Shown: one piece after another, positions 7,757 through 13,983 of the stretch
Layout of the letters: every line of letters begins with the position of its first letter
Numbering within the stretch: position 1 is the stretch's first letter
Assembly (NCBI GenBank): GCA_022758985.1
Contig: JAEMQC010000024.1
Location: 1-30,453 of the forward strand
DNA length: 30,453 bases
Reading direction: 5' to 3'
From: Campylobacteraceae bacterium
Lineage (GTDB): Bacteria > Campylobacterota > Campylobacteria > Campylobacterales > UBA6016
Translations under genes and position numbers: made by a program
Notes under the pieces: model-generated
Databases searched by the model: none
What the model saw: only the letters and a program-made list of their open reading frames with translations
What the model was told of the DNA's origin: nothing

Positions 7757-7841
7757 GTCCCCCGAGAGACTTTAAATATCGGGCAAGTCCGTGTGAGTGC
7801 GGCACCTAAGTTAAAACAAACAATGGTAAAGGACCAATACA
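7757..7841 (+). promoter_or_regulatory. Candidate L20 autoregulatory RNA before rplT (possible H-type pseudoknot)
   Basis: The 117-bp rpmI-rplT spacer carries interlocking complementary segments. CCCGA (7761-7765) pairs with TCGGG (7779-7783), and GACTT inside that loop (7768-7772) pairs with AAGTC (7785-7789) just downstream, the topology of an H-type pseudoknot. Two GTCC copies (7757-7760 and 7787-7790) are each complementary to GGAC (7831-7834) in the AAAGGA ribosome site of rplT, suggesting alternative folds that hide or expose it. A further small stem forms from GTCCG and CGGCAC. In E. coli, L20 represses this operon by binding a pseudoknot; equivalence here is inference. Confidence 0.4.
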
Positions 7842-8192
7842 ATGAGAGTAAAAACTGGCGTCGTAAGACGAAGAAGACATAAAAAAGTTCTAAAACTTGC
7901 TAGAGGTTTCTTTAGCGGTAGAAGAAAACACTTCAGAAAGGCGAAAGAACAGCTCGAGAGAAGCTTGTACTACGCATTCAGAGACAGAAAACAGAAAAAA
8001 AGAGAGTTCAGAAAACTTTGGATAGTTAGAATCAATGCTGCTTGTAGACTAAACGGTATCAGCTATTCAAGATTCATCAATGGACTTCTTAAAGCAAACA
8101 TCGAGCTTGATAGAAAAATCCTTGCAAATATCGCAATGAACGAGCCTGAAACTTTCAAACAAATCGTAGAAAAAGCTAAAGCGGCTCTATAA
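7842..8192 (+). CDS. rplT: 50S ribosomal protein L20
   Basis: A 116-residue basic protein starting MRVKTGVVRRRRHKKVLKLA, with the conserved GFFSGRRKHFRKAKEQ segment and the globular C-terminal half SRFINGLLKANIELDRK. L20 is an early assembly protein of the large subunit and, in several bacteria, the translational repressor of its own operon. AAAGGA precedes the ATG. The gene ends 11 bp before an intrinsic terminator. Confidence 0.96.
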   Translation: MRVKTGVVRRRRHKKVLKLARGFFSGRRKHFRKAKEQLERSLYYAFRDRKQKKREFRKLWIVRINAACRLNGISYSRFINGLLKANIELDRKILANIAMNEPETFKQIVEKAKAAL

Positions 8193-8203
8193 TCTTTAAC
8201 CCA

Positions 8204-8234
8204 AAAAGCTCTCCTGCATTGGCAGGAAGCTTTT
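8204..8234 (+). terminator. Intrinsic terminator of rpmI-rplT
   Basis: AAAAGCT-C-TCCTGC, loop ATTG, GCAGGA-AGCTTTT: a 13-bp stem with a single bulged C, ending in TTTTG on the plus strand and in a T-run on the minus strand. Its symmetry lets it act in both directions between the convergent transcripts. Confidence 0.75.
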
Positions 8235-8248
8235 GTGCTCACTTTGTT

Positions 8249-8328
8249 GCGCAATTGCGCTGCGCTACTTGGGAGCGCAGAGACATTTATCTCTTTGCCT
8301 TCTCTTGTAGGCTTTGCTCGTAAGAGAA
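8249..8328. repeat. Array of four inverted repeats between convergent operons
   Basis: Four adjacent dyads follow the rplT terminator: a perfect 12-bp palindrome GCGCAATTGCGC (8249-8260); CTGCGCT/AGCGCAG with a 7-base loop (8260-8280); AGAGA/TCTCT with a 6-base loop (8279-8294); and TTCTCTT/AAGAGAA around a 15-base loop (8300-8328). Neighbouring dyads share bases, so they cannot all form at once. No coding potential seen. This fills the gap between rplT and the minus-strand MotE-like gene. Confidence 0.5.
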
Positions 8329-8334
8329 TTTAAA

Positions 8335-8862
8335 TCAGAATGGCGGGCCCTTTTTTAGCCTATTTACCACCTCCGCAGCCTTTTTGGCGTCCATCTTCCC
8401 AAGTATTTCAGCCATTTTTTTAGCCTCAAGATTAAACAGTATCGATGCGGCAGAGCTTGCATTCATTTCCGCTAGTATTCCGGCGGCGGCGGATGGCTTC
8501 ATCTTGACATAGCTTTGCGTTATCTTTTCATCTTTGGCTTTTTCGATAGCCTCCAACACTTTTTTATTTTCGTCAAGCATATTTTTTATATTCTGTTCTT
8601 TTTTGGACAAATCCGCAAGTGCTTTGTTTACTTCATTTAGTCTCTGCGCAAGCTTTTGCTCTTTTTGTCCTTGAACGCTCTTATTTGCATTTTGGAGGGC
8701 ATTTAAAGCCTGCTCTTTTTCTTCAAGCCGTTCAATTTGCAACATAAGCTCGGATTTTCTCTGTTCAAATATCTTATTGCACTCATCCACACTTAGATAC
8801 TGCTGTTTTGGCGCAGCAAAAAGCACGGCAAAACAAAACGGTAAAACCGCTATTTTTTTCAA
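8335..8862 (-). CDS. Periplasmic MotE/MgtE_N-like protein (Cj1496c family)
   Basis: A 175-residue protein with a signal-peptide-like N-terminus (MKKIAVLPFCFAVLFAAP), a long coiled coil (about residues 30-115, with many Glu/Lys/Gln heptads), and a C-terminal region (about 117-170, YVKMKPSAAAGILAEM then AASILFNLEAKKMAEILGKM) resembling the MgtE intracellular N domain/MotE family. The C. jejuni counterpart Cj1496c is a known N-glycoprotein; here the sequon E-M-N-A-S (N134) is visible. Start is TTG at 8862, overlapping the preceding stop as TTGA. With the FlgX-like gene it forms a pair downstream of purA, suggesting a role around the flagellar motor or envelope. The family is recognised with fair confidence; the function is inferred. 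Confidence 0.75.
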   Translation of the reverse strand: MKKIAVLPFCFAVLFAAPKQQYLSVDECNKIFEQRKSELMLQIERLEEKEQALNALQNANKSVQGQKEQKLAQRLNEVNKALADLSKKEQNIKNMLDENKKVLEAIEKAKDEKITQSYVKMKPSAAAGILAEMNASSAASILFNLEAKKMAEILGKMDAKKAAEVVNRLKKGPPF

Positions 8863-9281
8863 TCTTCGCTCCTGTTGTTATAAAGCATTACTCCTATCTC
8901 GTCAAGCTCCTTGGCCTCTCTTACGGCTTTTATCTTAAGAAGCTTTTTAATCTCTTCATCTTCTAGATGCTTCATTTTCTCATATTCCGCGTTAGCTTCC
9001 TTGAGTGCGCCGATTAACATATTTTTTTGGTTTTGCTGGTAGGCGAGAGTTTGCGATAGGCTCTCTATCTCATATCTAAAGGCCTTCTTCATATCTTCAA
9101 AGGCGATAAGATTTGAAAAAGAACCCTCGTGCGGAGGCTCCAAAGTATTAAATCTCTCTTTTGTGTTTTTAAGATTTGCCTTTGTTTTTAAAATCATCGA
9201 CTCTACGGCAAAAAGAGAGTTTTCTATGTCGTCAACCCTCTTTTTTCTCAGTTTTACGACTGCCGTAAATTTCGTTTTCAT
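8859..9281 (-). CDS. FliJ-like coiled-coil protein, probable FlgX stator chaperone homologue
   Basis: A 140-residue charged, almost wholly helical protein with no signal peptide, beginning MKTKFTAVVKLRKKRVDDIE, with coiled-coil pattern through residues 15-125, similar to FliJ-family proteins. In C. jejuni and H. pylori the gene next to purA (Cj1497c, HP0256) is such a FliJ-like flagellar protein; Cj1497c has been named FlgX and linked to the MotAB stator. The synteny purA-FlgX-MgtE_N-like is kept here, with 4-nt overlaps on both sides, so purA and the flagellar pair share a transcript. A role in flagellar motor assembly is inferred from family and context. Confidence 0.7.
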   Translation of the reverse strand: MKTKFTAVVKLRKKRVDDIENSLFAVESMILKTKANLKNTKERFNTLEPPHEGSFSNLIAFEDMKKAFRYEIESLSQTLAYQQNQKNMLIGALKEANAEYEKMKHLEDEEIKKLLKIKAVREAKELDEIGVMLYNNRSED

Positions 9282-10537
9282 CTAAAAATAGTATCGTTCC
9301 TCTCGGGCGAGATAGAAACCATCTCTATTTTGGTGTCGATAAGCTCTTCTAGTCTAAGCACGTATTTTTGTGCATTTGCGGGCAGGTCGGCAAAAGTTTT
9401 GGCGCCTTTTAGGCTCTCCCATCCATCCATCTCTTCATACACAGGAGTTATACCATCCATTGACGACGGGACATAATCAAGCATTTGCCCGTCTTTTTTA
9501 TATGCGATACATATTTTGATCTTTTCAAAACCGTCAAGAACGTCAAGCTTCATAAGCGATACGGCATCAACGCCGTTTAGCCTGCAAGCGTATCTGACGG
9601 CGACGGCGTCAAACCAGCCGCATCTTCTGGCTCTCCCAGTCGTAGTCCCAAATTCGGCGCCCGAAACTCTGAGTTTTTCGCCGGTAGCATCTTCAAGCTC
9701 GGTAGGAAATACGCCGTTTCCAACCCTTGTAGAGTAAGCTTTTGCTATACCAATCACCTTGCCTATGTCTTTTGGGCTAAGACCTACGCCGCTACAAGAA
9801 CCTGCCGCAATAGTATTTGAACTAGTAACATACGGATAAGTCCCGTGATCTATATCAAGAAGCGTACCTTGTGCACCCTCCAAAAGGATATTTTTGCCCT
9901 CTCTAAGCGCCTTCCATACAATCTGGGTCGTATTCGATATATACGGCGCTAACACCTCTTTATATCTTCTTATCTCATTCATAAGCTCGGACATAGAAGG
10001 TATTTCTACACCGTAAGCCTCGAAAAGCTTTTTGTTATCGGCAAAATAAGCTTCAAGTTTTTTAAAGAGCGTGTTTTCATCCAAAAGCTCCATAATCATA
10101 AACCCGTTTCTTGCAACTTTATCGGTATAGCAAGGCCCTATACCTCTGCCTGTCGTACCGATAGCGTTTGAACCCCTCATTTTCTCTTTAGCCATATCTA
10201 TCTCGGCGTGATATGGAAGTATCATGTGTGCCCTATCCGAGATGAAAAGCCTTCCTTCTAGATTTTCAAATTGCTTCATCTCTTCGATAAGATGAAAAGG
10301 GGATACGACGACGCCGTTTCCGATAATATTTATAGCTTTTGGATTTAGCACGCCGGATGGGATAAGATGCAGGGCTATCTTTTTGCCGTCAAGCACGATA
10401 GTATGCCCGGCATTATGTCCGCCCTGATATCTGACGACATAGTCATATTTGGAAGCTAGCAAATCTACTATCTTTCCTTTACCTTCATCGCCCCATTGAA
10501 GACCGACGATTAGGTCCGCTTTTTTCTCAAAACTCAT
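9278..10537 (-). CDS. purA: Adenylosuccinate synthetase
   Basis: PurA joins IMP and aspartate with GTP to form adenylosuccinate, the first committed step to AMP. The 419-residue protein has the N-terminal loop GLQWGDEGKGKIVD (with the catalytic Asp), GHNAGHT with the catalytic His, the IMP-binding segment GTTGRGIGPCYTDK (about 127-140), and GTTTGRARRCGW. It overlaps both the HisZ-like gene upstream (10534-10537) and the FlgX-like gene downstream (9278-9281) by ATGA. Confidence 0.97.
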   Translation of the reverse strand: MSFEKKADLIVGLQWGDEGKGKIVDLLASKYDYVVRYQGGHNAGHTIVLDGKKIALHLIPSGVLNPKAINIIGNGVVVSPFHLIEEMKQFENLEGRLFISDRAHMILPYHAEIDMAKEKMRGSNAIGTTGRGIGPCYTDKVARNGFMIMELLDENTLFKKLEAYFADNKKLFEAYGVEIPSMSELMNEIRRYKEVLAPYISNTTQIVWKALREGKNILLEGAQGTLLDIDHGTYPYVTSSNTIAAGSCSGVGLSPKDIGKVIGIAKAYSTRVGNGVFPTELEDATGEKLRVSGAEFGTTTGRARRCGWFDAVAVRYACRLNGVDAVSLMKLDVLDGFEKIKICIAYKKDGQMLDYVPSSMDGITPVYEEMDGWESLKGAKTFADLPANAQKYVLRLEELIDTKIEMVSISPERNDTIFR

Positions 10538-11385
10538 ACGCTCAACCTTTTAATAATATTATCAGTATAAATCGCAAAACCGCAAGAGTGTTTATTATTC
10601 GCAGCATAGTTGCCGCCTCTTGCCAATACGTCGTTACCTATAAGCATTCTAAAGAAACTATCGGTATAGTAATTAGCCTTAGAAACATAAAGAGGCGCCA
10701 AAACTATATTCTCATACTTAATTTTTTGGCACATCTCGCTCATTTTTTCAAGTTCAATTTTTATGCTCGCAGGTGCGACTTTTGTTGCCGTCTCCAGTTC
10801 GTCAGGACGCTCCATATCAAGCAGCACATTTAGCCACTCTTTGCCTAAAGATTTTAGTTTAAAATAGTCGCTTTTCTTGAAAGCGTCCAAATCTATTTTA
10901 AGCTCAGTAGCCGCAGCCTTTGCTATCGCCACATTGGAGAGCTGCAAAACAGGCTTTAGACCTATTTTATTGAAAATCTCTATGGATAAGTTGGCTGCAT
11001 ATGCCATATCAATGGAATCTAAATATTCCGCTCCAATTTGATTTACTTCGGTTGACGGAAAATGAAAAACCGGCTGTACGTAAAACCACTTTTTATGATC
11101 CGTGCTTCTGCCGAGCCTTTTGGTAATAATCCTTACGACGTCAAGCGAGCTATCTGCTCTGAGTGTTAGCGAGCTGTTGTTAGAATCTGCCAGCCTAATA
11201 ATATTTTTAGCATCGGTAAAAGCCGTAGTCTGGTACTTCTGATAGCTAAAAAACGGCGTAACTATCTCCTCAAAACCCTCTTTTACAAGAGTCTCTACAG
11301 CCTTATTTTCTATATCTCTTTTAAGCGCCGCACTTTGTCCAAAGTAAAGCTTGCCGCCTTTTGGTATTTCGTGTTCAAAAGCCAA
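10534..11385 (-). CDS. HisZ-like protein (histidyl-tRNA synthetase paralogue, ATP-PRT regulatory subunit family)
   Basis: A 283-residue protein with the fold of the histidyl-tRNA synthetase catalytic core but no anticodon domain: a motif 2-like segment (LTLRADSSLDVVRI, then WFYVQPVFHF) and a motif 3-like glycine-rich end (ARGGNYAANNKHSCGFAI). HisZ proteins activate the short form of HisG in histidine synthesis. Here the gene is tied to purA, not to his genes. ATP-phosphoribosyltransferase and adenylate synthesis are linked through purine nucleotides, but any regulatory link is inference. Start is TTG at 11385, two bases after the aminotransferase stop. Whether it still works with HisG depends on which HisG form the genome has. 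Confidence 0.7.
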   Translation of the reverse strand: MAFEHEIPKGGKLYFGQSAALKRDIENKAVETLVKEGFEEIVTPFFSYQKYQTTAFTDAKNIIRLADSNNSSLTLRADSSLDVVRIITKRLGRSTDHKKWFYVQPVFHFPSTEVNQIGAEYLDSIDMAYAANLSIEIFNKIGLKPVLQLSNVAIAKAAATELKIDLDAFKKSDYFKLKSLGKEWLNVLLDMERPDELETATKVAPASIKIELEKMSEMCQKIKYENIVLAPLYVSKANYYTDSFFRMLIGNDVLARGGNYAANNKHSCGFAIYTDNIIKRLSV

Positions 11386-11387
11386 AA

Positions 11388-12497
11388 TCAGCCTTCCAAA
11401 TAAAAGCTTCTAGCAAACGCCCTTGAAGCGGAAGCGTCAAACTTTCTTATGTTTAGTTTTTCCATAGCTATCTCTATCGCCTCGACGGCCCATGCTGCGT
11501 GATACACCTCGACATAACCCATGTGGTTTATTCTAAATATCTTGTCGTTTAGATGGTCTTGTCCGCCAGCTATATTTACCTTAAATTCGTTTTGCAAAAG
11601 CTTTCTAAGAGCATTGGCGCCGTCAAGCTCATACGTACTCATCGAAAGGGCTGGATTTTTAGGGTATTGCTTTAATCCTATCGCATCCAAAGCAGCTCTT
11701 GTAGCCTTAGCTATTTTTTCTATCTCTCTAAACTTATTTTCAAGCCCCTGTTCAAATAGGTCAGCTAAAACTTTATTTAGACCGATTGTTAACGTAGTAG
11801 CCGCAGTCCAAGCCGTAGTGTTTTTACGCTGATTTTTAAGCTCTGTTGCAAGATTAAAATAAAATCCCGCCGGCTTAGCCTCTATTTTTGCAACGGCCGC
11901 ATCGCTTAGACCCATCATAGCAAGACCCGGTGGCAGCATGAGCGCCTTTTGACTTCCGGTTATAAGGCAATCTATATTTGTTACGTCTATAGGCTCGACA
12001 CCGACGGCAGTAATTCCGTCAGCCACTATCATGACGGCAGGGTTTATTTTTTTGACTTCTGCCGCAACAGCTTCAACCGGATGTCTGACGCCGGTTGAAG
12101 ATTCGCTTATTTGAATAAATATGGCATCTATAGACGAATCGTTTTTGATTTCATTCACAACAGCATCAACCGATACGCTCTCGCCCCACTCCACTACGAT
12201 CTCTTTATAATCTACGTTGAACGCTTTTGCTATCTTGCCGAATCTCTCGCCAAATTTACCGCCGTTTATGGTCAACGCTTTTTTGTGCGTTAGGTTTAGT
12301 ACGGCCGCCTCCATTGTGCCGCTTCCAGATGACACCAGCATCAAAGCCTCAGGCATTCCGAAAAGTTTTTTGAGCATTTCTCTAGTGCTTGCGAAAATAG
12401 CTTCAAATTCTTTTGTTCTATGGTGGATAGTCTCTGTAGACATAGCTGCTCTGACTGTCTCGGGAACAGCGGTAGGTCCAGGGGTAAGAAGTATCAT
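11388..12497 (-). CDS. Class V PLP-dependent aminotransferase (alanine/serine-glyoxylate family)
   Basis: A 369-residue class V aminotransferase. The N-terminus MILLTPGPTAVPETVR with HHRTKEFEAIF is typical of the alanine-glyoxylate/serine-pyruvate branch, often annotated as 'soluble hydrogenase small subunit' by an old misnomer. VADGITAVG holds the aspartate (D160) that contacts the PLP nitrogen, and ITGSQKALMLPPG carries the Schiff-base lysine K184. The natural amino donor and acceptor cannot be read from sequence. It is the first gene of a five-gene minus-strand run ending in the flagellar pair. AAGGAATAAGGG precedes the ATG. Confidence 0.85.
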   Translation of the reverse strand: MILLTPGPTAVPETVRAAMSTETIHHRTKEFEAIFASTREMLKKLFGMPEALMLVSSGSGTMEAAVLNLTHKKALTINGGKFGERFGKIAKAFNVDYKEIVVEWGESVSVDAVVNEIKNDSSIDAIFIQISESSTGVRHPVEAVAAEVKKINPAVMIVADGITAVGVEPIDVTNIDCLITGSQKALMLPPGLAMMGLSDAAVAKIEAKPAGFYFNLATELKNQRKNTTAWTAATTLTIGLNKVLADLFEQGLENKFREIEKIAKATRAALDAIGLKQYPKNPALSMSTYELDGANALRKLLQNEFKVNIAGGQDHLNDKIFRINHMGYVEVYHAAWAVEAIEIAMEKLNIRKFDASASRAFARSFYLEG

Positions 12498-12541
12498 ATT
12501 CCCTTATTCCTTGCAAATATAAAAATTTAAAATAGTCCCAA

Positions 12542-12547
12542 ACTATA
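12542..12547 (-). promoter_or_regulatory. Possible -10 element of the aminotransferase-purA operon
   Basis: TATAGT on the minus strand, preceded by the T-rich CTTTTTGG, 45-50 nt upstream of the aminotransferase ATG. Confidence 0.35.
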
Positions 12548-12672
12548 CCAAAAAGTAGGTAAGAGTTTTTAAAAAAACCTTTATTTCAAAGCAGCCCAAT
12601 GGGTGTAAAAAAAATAAAAAAATATCTCAAAAAAACAGGATAATTTAAGCCGTATTTAAAGTCAGCATATTG

Positions 12673-12678
12673 TATAAT
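12673..12678 (+). promoter_or_regulatory. Distal -10 element upstream of the lipoprotein gene
   Basis: Perfect TATAAT directly preceded by TG. A start of transcription near 12685 would give a leader of about 240 nt before the lipoprotein, or a short RNA ending at the hairpin at 12715-12737. Confidence 0.45.
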
Positions 12679-12714
12679 TGCGGCTTTGATTTAGCTACAT
12701 TAAGATTTTCGTTT

Positions 12715-12739
12715 AAACCCTTTAAAATCAAGGGTTTTT
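12715..12739 (+). terminator. Terminator-like hairpin in the lipoprotein leader (attenuator or small-RNA end)
   Basis: AAACCCTT / AAGGGTTT, an 8-bp perfect stem with a 7-base loop, continuing into TT. It lies 30-50 nt after the predicted start from 12673-12678, so it would cut short that transcript unless disrupted. Confidence 0.4.
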
Positions 12740-12836
12740 AGAAAATTTTAAGTTTAGCTTAAATTGTGCGGCTCTTTTAAAATTTAGGATTTTTTAGCTT
12801 TTTGTCACATGTTTGTAAAAACAATGTAGCAAAATC

Positions 12837-12842
12837 TAAAAT
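12837..12842 (+). promoter_or_regulatory. Proximal -10 element of the lipoprotein gene
   Basis: TAAAAT, preceded by AT-rich sequence with phased T-runs (TTTTTTAGCTTTTTG). It would give a leader of about 75 nt and bypass the upstream hairpin. Confidence 0.35.
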
Positions 12843-12924
12843 AAGTCCGGTCGGCAGTTTATGGTTCCCTTTAAGGGCTACTAATTGGGTTATCCCAATA
12901 CATTTTAAAATAAGGAAAGTTCAA

Positions 12925-13119
12925 ATGAAAAAAGTTCTAGTTGCTGCTCTTGTAATCGCAGGTCTTGCATTCTCTGGTTGCTCAAAAAAAGCTAAAGAAG
13001 AAGCTAACACTACTGTAGAAGCTAACACTACTGTAGAAGCTAACGCTACTGCACCAGTAGAAGCTAACGCTACTGCACCAGTAGAAGCTAACGCTACTGA
13101 AGCTAATAAAACTCACTAA
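12925..13119 (+). CDS. Small lipoprotein made of tandem N-glycosylation sequons
   Basis: A 64-residue protein, start ATG at 12925 behind a TAAGGA ribosome site. Residues 1-18 are a lipoprotein signal (MKKVLVAALVIAGLAFSG) with C19 as the lipid-bearing cysteine, so the mature form is 46 residues and membrane-anchored. After SKKAKE the protein consists of repeats: EANTT at N28 and N34, EANAT at N40, N48 and N56, EANKT at N61. Every repeat fits D/E-X-N-X-S/T, the acceptor of the Campylobacter oligosaccharyltransferase PglB, giving six sites in 46 residues. There is no other domain, so if the sites are used the product would be mostly glycan. Low-complexity composition means no homologue can be named. 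It ends at a strong terminator and is transcribed alone. Confidence 0.85.
   Translation: MKKVLVAALVIAGLAFSGCSKKAKEEANTTVEANTTVEANATAPVEANATAPVEANATEANKTH
13000..13113 (+). repeat. In-frame tandem repeats encoding sequons
   Basis: Units starting GAAGCTAA: two perfect 18-bp copies (13000-13017, 13018-13035), two perfect 24-bp copies with an added GCACCAGTA ending (13036-13059, 13060-13083), a 15-bp partial copy (13084-13098) and a diverged 15-bp copy (13099-13113). All lengths are multiples of three, so copy-number change would keep the frame and change the number of glycosylation sites. Confidence 0.9.
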
Positions 13120-13129
13120 TCAATTATAT

Positions 13130-13158
13130 GTAAAGCCTCTCGGGGCTTTACCTTTTTT
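13130..13158 (+). terminator. Intrinsic terminator of the lipoprotein gene
   Basis: GTAAAGCC (13130-13137), loop TCTCGG, GGCTTTAC (13144-13151), then C and six T. A strong 8-bp rho-independent terminator 11 bp after the stop codon. Confidence 0.88.
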
Positions 13159-13194
13159 CGACAAACCCACACAAACAAATCAGAAGTATTCTAG

Positions 13195-13983
13195 CTAATA
13201 AACAGCTCTCTTAATTACGTCCAACATTCTTTTATCGCTATCAATACCGACGAATTTCTCAAAGGCAAAAACCGCCTGCCAAATAAGCATATCAAGACCG
13301 TTTTTATTTTCTTTATCAAGCTTTTTTGCCATCTTTAAAAACGAAGTTTCTTTATATATACAATCATACGCAAGTTTTGCGTTTGAAAGTAACCGCATAA
13401 GTTTTTTTTCGTTTAACGGCAGTTCTTCGTCGGTAAGTCCAGCGCTTGTCGTATTAACAACCAAATCAAACTGCTCTGCTTCGTCCAACATATCAAAAGT
13501 GACCGTTCTAAAATCCGCCTTTTCAAAAAATTCCAAACGTCCAGCACTCCTATTGGCTATACACACTAAAACACCGGCTTTTCTAAGCGCAAAAGCTATA
13601 GCTCTCGCTGTTCCTCCGGCGCCCAGAATAATGGCCTTTTTTGGCAAAAATCCGTCAAGAGAAGCCATAAAACCTGGCGCATCGGTATTAAACCCGTAAA
13701 GCAGACCCTCTTTGAGAACAATAGTATTTACGGCGCCAATATTTTTTGCATAATCATCCAAAACATCGCAAGCTAAAAATGCATCCTCCTTGAACGGAAT
13801 GGTAATATTAATACCGCTAAGCCCCAGTTCGAAAAACTTCTCTTTTAGTCCGCCTCCGTCATCCAAAAGATACCTGGTATAGCAAGCGTCTATTTCTAAC
13901 TCTCTAAAAAGGGAGTTGTGTATAAGCGGGGATTTCGAGTGGGATACCGGGTTGCCAAATATCGCAAAAAGCTTTTTATTCAA
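13195..13983 (-). CDS. aroE: Shikimate dehydrogenase (NADP+)
   Basis: AroE reduces 3-dehydroshikimate to shikimate in aromatic amino-acid synthesis. I choose the TTG at 13983, which overlaps the trpE stop by 8 nt and gives 262 residues starting MNKKLFAIFGNPVSHSKSPL, the usual family start; the longer frame to 14022 would add residues unrelated to the family. The catalytic pair is K65 (in NITIPFK) and D101 (in FNTDAPGF). GAGGTARAIAFAL (about residues 116-128) is the NADP-binding glycine loop. It is the last gene of the cvpA-fur-lysS-glyA-DUF1882-SPOR-trpE-aroE run. Confidence 0.93.
   Translation of the reverse strand: MNKKLFAIFGNPVSHSKSPLIHNSLFRELEIDACYTRYLLDDGGGLKEKFFELGLSGINITIPFKEDAFLACDVLDDYAKNIGAVNTIVLKEGLLYGFNTDAPGFMASLDGFLPKKAIILGAGGTARAIAFALRKAGVLVCIANRSAGRLEFFEKADFRTVTFDMLDEAEQFDLVVNTTSAGLTDEELPLNEKKLMRLLSNAKLAYDCIYKETSFLKMAKKLDKENKNGLDMLIWQAVFAFEKFVGIDSDKRMLDVIKRAVY

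Larger units (their letters stand above)
12498..12924. other. 427-bp non-coding divergent region with leader of the lipoprotein gene
   Basis: AT-rich region between the divergent aminotransferase and lipoprotein genes. It holds one possible -10 on the minus strand (12542-12547) and two on the plus strand (12673-12678, 12837-12842), a terminator-like hairpin (12715-12737), a smaller dyad TTTAAG/CTTAAA (about 12748-12764), and short dyads CCCTT/AAGGG and GGG/CCC closer to the start codon. No convincing ORF lies here: an open frame from 12802 runs into the lipoprotein, but its first 41 residues show no recognisable signal or ribosome site. Confidence 0.6.

Noticed and set aside
12802..12924. 41-residue N-terminal extension of the lipoprotein
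   Set aside because: No ribosome site, no signal peptide, and it would bury the clear lipoprotein signal in the interior.
13000..13113. CRISPR-like array
   Set aside because: Repeats are contiguous without unique spacers, in frame, and code for sequons.
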